Of a DNA stretch of 16,740 nucleotides, positions 13,895 through 16,740 are shown piece after piece (position 1 is the stretch's first letter; every line of letters begins with the position of its first letter). The DNA comes from TMED109 sp002684605. Its GTDB lineage: Bacteria > Pseudomonadota > Alphaproteobacteria > TMED109. The translations under genes and the position numbers were made by a program. Location of the stretch: positions 1 through 16,740 of the forward strand of contig CAJWSU010000026.1 of assembly GCA_913046335.1 (NCBI GenBank), written 5' to 3'. A model generated the notes under the pieces. The model made no database searches. It was not told the origin of the DNA and saw nothing but the letters and a program-made list of their open reading frames with translations.

Positions 13895-14664
13895 CATTTT
13901 GGCTTTTCATAGTATTTTATTGCCTGTAGGTCTCCAATAACTTGATACTCTAAATAGTCAAAAATTACTTTATTAACTACACCCGTTTCAGAATCTACTA
14001 TAATTTCAATTTCATTTTCCGGTCTTATCGTATTTTTAAAATAATTATAACTTGCAGACCTAATTACCTTGTAAAGATTTCCTTTAATGAGAGTACTCTT
14101 AGAAAAAGAGCTAACATTATTTAAAGAGTCATAATCTTCTCCAGTAAAAACTGTATAATTAGCAAAATTTTCATCACCTATATCATAAAGACTTAATAAA
14201 AAATGTTTCATAGGAAATAATGTATTGGATGGTATATTTATAACTTTATTATGAGGAGATATGTAAATAATTTTTCCTATATCTCCTTTTATATAAGCTT
14301 CTCCCTCATATGAAGAAACCTCTGTGTTATTTACTATCGTTTTAGACATAAACCTAAAAGCATCATGGTTTTTAGATTCCCAAATAGAATATCTAAAAAT
14401 ATTTCTCATCTGTGAACCATTTTTATCAGTCATATCTACGGTTGTATTCTGATTAACTACCCAACCATCGCAAGAAAATTTTGTTGTTAAATGCATTTCT
14501 CCCATAATATTATGTACTTTTGAAGAGTTTGAAACTTTTCCTATACTCAAATGATAGATCGCCTCATGCGGTTTAAATTTATTCCAACTTTTCTGTTCTG
14601 CAACAGCAATATTACTACAAAATAAAATACCATATAAAATAACTAAAATTTTCTTTATGCACAT
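13891..14664 (-). CDS. eipB: EipB-like periplasmic cell-envelope protein (DUF1849)
   Basis: 257 residues. The signal peptide (MCIKKILVILYG, hydrophobic core, AVA-EQ) has likely cleavage after Ala22. The mature protein begins with FKPHEAIYHLSIG and continues with SCDGWVVNQ, IFRYSIWESKNHDAFRF, ISPHNKVINIP and NTLFPMKHFLLSL. That strand order and the blocks 'pHrAvYdlsl', 'CDGW', 'lfPt.H' match the EipB family, a periplasmic beta-spiral protein needed for envelope integrity in Brucella. EipB proteins have a conserved disulfide joining the N- and C-terminal parts; here Cys65 and the very last residue, Cys257, fit it. It is divergent from ridA across an 87-bp gap and convergent with the HAD-like gene, with which it shares four bases at the stop codons. 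Confidence 0.82.
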   Translation of the reverse strand: MCIKKILVILYGILFCSNIAVAEQKSWNKFKPHEAIYHLSIGKVSNSSKVHNIMGEMHLTTKFSCDGWVVNQNTTVDMTDKNGSQMRNIFRYSIWESKNHDAFRFMSKTIVNNTEVSSYEGEAYIKGDIGKIIYISPHNKVINIPSNTLFPMKHFLLSLYDIGDENFANYTVFTGEDYDSLNNVSSFSKSTLIKGNLYKVIRSASYNYFKNTIRPENEIEIIVDSETGVVNKVIFDYLEYQVIGDLQAIKYYEKPKC

Positions 14665-14724
14665 AGTAAAAACTCATTTAAATTAAAAAACTTGCTACAT
14701 TAAACTTTAACTAATAAATATTCT

Positions 14725-14730
14725 TATAAT
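14725..14730 (+). promoter_or_regulatory. -10 element upstream of ridA
   Basis: A perfect TATAAT lies 22 bases before the ridA ATG, with an AAGGA ribosome-binding site at 14741-14745 in between. No convincing -35 hexamer is found 16-18 bases upstream. The surrounding 87-bp eipB/ridA divergent gap is very AT-rich, so this call rests on position and the perfect hexamer only. Confidence 0.4.
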
Positions 14731-14751
14731 ATAAATTATAAAGGAATTAAT

Positions 14752-15216
14752 ATGAATGATATAGATAAAAAATTACAAGATCTAGGTATTACTCTTCCAA
14801 ATGCACCTATGCCTGCCGCTAATTATATCCCATATGTCATTACAGGTAAATTAGTCTTTATTTCAGGACAAGTTCCATTTGAAAATGGTGAAATCAAGCA
14901 TACAGGAAAAGTTGGTAAAGATATTGATGTTGATCTAGCTAAATTAATAGCTAGAATCTGTGCCTTAAATATAATTTCTGTTTTAAAAAATGCTCTTAAT
15001 GGCGACTTATCAAAAGTAAATCAATGTGTAAAATTAGGTATTTTTGTTTCTTGTACTAATGATTTTCATCAACAACCCGAAGTTGCAAATGGCGCATCTG
15101 ACTTAATGGTGGAAATATTTGGTAACAAAGGAAAACATGCTAGATTTGCAGTAGGAACTAATAGTCTTCCAAAAAATGTTCCTGTAGAAGTAGATGCAGT
15201 ATTTGAAATTAAGTAA
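14752..15216 (+). CDS. RidA family protein (YjgF/YER057c/UK114)
   Basis: 154 residues, longer than archetypal RidA (about 128). Seen: the N-terminal KKLQDLGITLPNAPMPAANYIPYV, LVFISGQVPFENGEI (34-48), GKVGKDIDVDLAKLIARICALN (52-73), VKLGIFVSC (93-101), and GKHARFAVGTNSLPKNVPVEV (127-147). Arg131 aligns with the Arg105 that in E. coli RidA holds the carboxylate of enamine/imine substrates. Glu146 sits in the VEV strand. The Arg is present, so imine/enamine deaminase activity is possible, but this longer subgroup may have other roles. A strong AAGGA lies 6 bases before the ATG and a TATAAT further upstream. The acyltransferase gene begins 14 bases after the stop, which makes a two-gene unit. Confidence 0.88.
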   Translation: MNDIDKKLQDLGITLPNAPMPAANYIPYVITGKLVFISGQVPFENGEIKHTGKVGKDIDVDLAKLIARICALNIISVLKNALNGDLSKVNQCVKLGIFVSCTNDFHQQPEVANGASDLMVEIFGNKGKHARFAVGTNSLPKNVPVEVDAVFEIK

Positions 15217-15230
15217 TTAGCTTTTTAATA

Positions 15231-16376
15231 ATGTATTCATTTTCAATAAGCAAAAGTATTAAAAATATTGGTAAGAAAGAATGGGATAAATGTGCAGGAA
15301 ATGATAACCCTTTTTTGTCATATATATTCCTAAAAAATCTTGAAGATTCTAAATCAATTGGATCAGGAACATCATGGCTACCAAATTATGTTCTTATCAA
15401 GAGTAAAAATATAATTGTAGCTGTATGTCCAATGTATATTAAATTGGATAGCCAAGGAGAGTATATTTTCGATCATTCATGGGCAAATGCATATTATAAT
15501 GCAGGAGGAAATTACTACCCAAAAATTCAGTTATCGGTGCCTTTTACACCAGTAGCTGGTAACAGAATTTTGATAAATAATAATATTAATGAAACAGAAT
15601 CTAATATTATAATTGAGGCTTTTGCTGAATACTTAATAGAGTTAACTGATGCTAATTATTCCTCATCGCATATTACTTTTTGTACTAACTATGAATGCAA
15701 AATTTTAGAAAATAAAAATTTTCTTACTAGAGTTGGCGAGCAATTTCATTGGAAAAATGATAATTATAATTGCTTTGATGATTTTTTAAATTCTTTAAAC
15801 TCTAGAAAACGCAAGGCTATATCTAAGGAAAGAAGGAATATTAATAATAGTACTATTAAGATTACTCATAAAACAGGAAAAAATATTACTAATACTGACT
15901 GGGAGACCATGTATAATTTTTATCTTAATACGTCAGATAAAAAATGGGGACAGGCATACTTAAATAAAAAATTTTTTGATTTACTAGCAAAAAATTTTTC
16001 GGATAAAATATTAATTGTGTTTGCTGAAGATAACGATATAAAAATTGCAGGAGCTATGCATGTGATTGGCCATAACACACTTTTTGGAAGATATTGGGGT
16101 TCCTGTACTGAAGTCAAATATTTGCATTTTGAATTATGCTATTACCAAGCTATTGATTGGGCTATAAATCATAAATATAAATTTGTTGAGGGTGGAGCAC
16201 AAGGACCGCACAAAATACAAAGAGGTTATTTGCCTGAAAAAACATATAGCTCTCATTATATTGCAGATGTTAATTTTAGAAAAGCTGTGAAAACATTTTT
16301 ATTAGAAGAAGTAAAAATAATAAATAATGATATTGAACTAATTAAAAAAAAATATACACCATTTAAAAAGAAATAA
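15231..16376 (+). CDS. GNAT/FemAB-like acyltransferase (COG3146, DUF482)
   Basis: 381 residues, full length for the family. Family blocks: NPFLSYIFLKNLEDS (about 26-40), SGTSWLPNYVLI, FDHSWANAYYNAGGNYYPKI, LSVPFTPVAGNRIL, the basic helix SRKRKAISKERR (191-202), FGRYWGS, FELCYYQAIDWAI, and FVEGGAQGPHKIQRGY (about 318-333). These are the marks of the proteobacterial 'peptidoglycan biosynthesis/recognition' GNAT family related to FemAB. No function has been established that I know of. The gene follows ridA closely and meets clpA tail to tail, 5 bases apart, a cluster I recall from other alphaproteobacteria. Its stop codon lies at the foot of a terminator hairpin. Confidence 0.87.
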   Translation: MYSFSISKSIKNIGKKEWDKCAGNDNPFLSYIFLKNLEDSKSIGSGTSWLPNYVLIKSKNIIVAVCPMYIKLDSQGEYIFDHSWANAYYNAGGNYYPKIQLSVPFTPVAGNRILINNNINETESNIIIEAFAEYLIELTDANYSSSHITFCTNYECKILENKNFLTRVGEQFHWKNDNYNCFDDFLNSLNSRKRKAISKERRNINNSTIKITHKTGKNITNTDWETMYNFYLNTSDKKWGQAYLNKKFFDLLAKNFSDKILIVFAEDNDIKIAGAMHVIGHNTLFGRYWGSCTEVKYLHFELCYYQAIDWAINHKYKFVEGGAQGPHKIQRGYLPEKTYSSHYIADVNFRKAVKTFLLEEVKIINNDIELIKKKYTPFKKK

Positions 16377-16395
16377 TACTTCTAAAGTATTTTTT
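16375..16395. terminator. Shared terminator hairpin between the GNAT gene and clpA
   Basis: A 7-bp perfect stem (AATACTT at 16375-16381, AAGTATT at 16385-16391) has a CTA loop and is followed on the plus strand by a run of T to 16395. It overlaps the GNAT stop codon, and its loop is the clpA stop codon. On the minus strand the trailing sequence (ATTATTTCTTTTT) is less uniform but still T-rich, so it may work in both directions. Confidence 0.6.
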
Positions 16396-16740
16396 CTTTA
16401 ACTTTCTCATCTAGCTTAACATTAAATACAAAAACTCCTTCCTTTATGGATACCTTTATATGTCCACCATTTGCCAAGTCTCCAAATAAAATTTTATCTG
16501 CTAAAGGTTTTTTTATTTTTTCTTGTATTACTCTTGCTAAAGGTCTAGCTCCGTATACAGGGTCAAAACCTTTCTCAGCTAATAAAACTTTTGCTTCTTT
16601 ATTTAATTCTATAGTTACTTTTCTTTCTTCTAGTTGAGCTTCTAACTGATCAATAAACTTATCAACAATCTTTTCTATTACACCTTCATTAAGGTTTTTA
16701 AATTTAATAATAGCATCTAATCTATTCCTAAATTCTGGAG
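16382..16740 (-). CDS. clpA: ATP-dependent Clp protease ATP-binding subunit ClpA, C-terminal part, cut by window edge
   Basis: 118 C-terminal residues are visible; the gene continues beyond the right edge. Reading back from the stop (16382-16384) gives PEFRNRLDAIIKFKNL, DKFIDQLEAQLEERKV, then the D2-small-domain signature PVYGARPLARVIQEKIKKPL, ADKILFGDLANGGHI and a C-terminal FVFNVKLDEKVKEKIL. 'PEFRNRLDA' and 'GARPLARVIQ' distinguish ClpA from ClpB, which has PEFLNRID and a different tail. ClpA unfolds substrates for ClpP, with adaptor ClpS delivering N-degron proteins. A clpS gene is not in the window and would lie upstream of clpA, to the right. No ending anomaly is seen. Confidence 0.93.
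   Translation of the reverse strand, partial: PEFRNRLDAIIKFKNLNEGVIEKIVDKFIDQLEAQLEERKVTIELNKEAKVLLAEKGFDPVYGARPLARVIQEKIKKPLADKILFGDLANGGHIKVSIKEGVFVFNVKLDEKVKEKIL

Noticed and set aside
1..16740. Search for CRISPR arrays, insertion sequences, phage genes, toxin-antitoxin pairs or attachment sites, including next to the tRNA-Ser gene
   Set aside because: I found no direct repeat arrays, transposase or integrase motifs, or duplicated tRNA 3' end. All sizeable frames are housekeeping or small exported proteins.

Overview
The window is AT-rich (my estimate is about 30% GC), gene-dense DNA that looks like a low-GC, streamlined alphaproteobacterium, probably of a marine lineage. The main reasons are the plsY-topA-rpmG neighbourhood, an EipB-type periplasmic protein, an alphaproteobacterial-style bL33 without zinc cysteines, and a RidA / COG3146-GNAT / ClpA cluster. 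I cannot assign a genus. I see no phage, insertion sequence, CRISPR array or other mobile element, and no stretch over 300 bases lacks a gene.

Left part (1-2128, all minus strand): the N-terminal part of a phytanoyl-CoA-dioxygenase-like protein; a Rho-independent terminator; two small exported paralogous proteins in tandem behind a sigma70-type promoter whose start region is covered by a strong Fur-box match; an unrecognised small exported protein; and a tRNA-Ser(GCT) with its own promoter.

Middle-left (2202-6729, minus strand): gatC-gatA-gatB, the tRNA-dependent amidotransferase, followed closely by a flavin-reductase-like protein and a YfcG-like glutathione transferase. These five genes probably form one transcription unit. 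A 102-bp AT-rich divergent region separates them from ruvX.

Middle-right (6832-13000, plus strand): ruvX, pyrB, a pyrC-like gene, plsY and topA. This holds the most interesting biology. The aspartate carbamoyltransferase carries an extra N-terminal helix-turn-helix domain of about 60 residues. The adjoining dihydroorotase-like protein has lost most metal ligands, so it is probably a non-catalytic PyrC'. A perfect 11-bp inverted repeat abuts a consensus -35 box just upstream of pyrB. Together these suggest an ATCase/pseudo-DHOase complex that may also bind its own promoter.

Right part (13030-16740): rpmG (too short for ordinary ORF lists) behind a TTGACA promoter, a HAD-like phosphatase, eipB on the opposite strand with interlocked stop codons, then ridA and a FemAB/GNAT-like acyltransferase. 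The GNAT gene meets the C-terminal end of clpA tail to tail in a shared hairpin.
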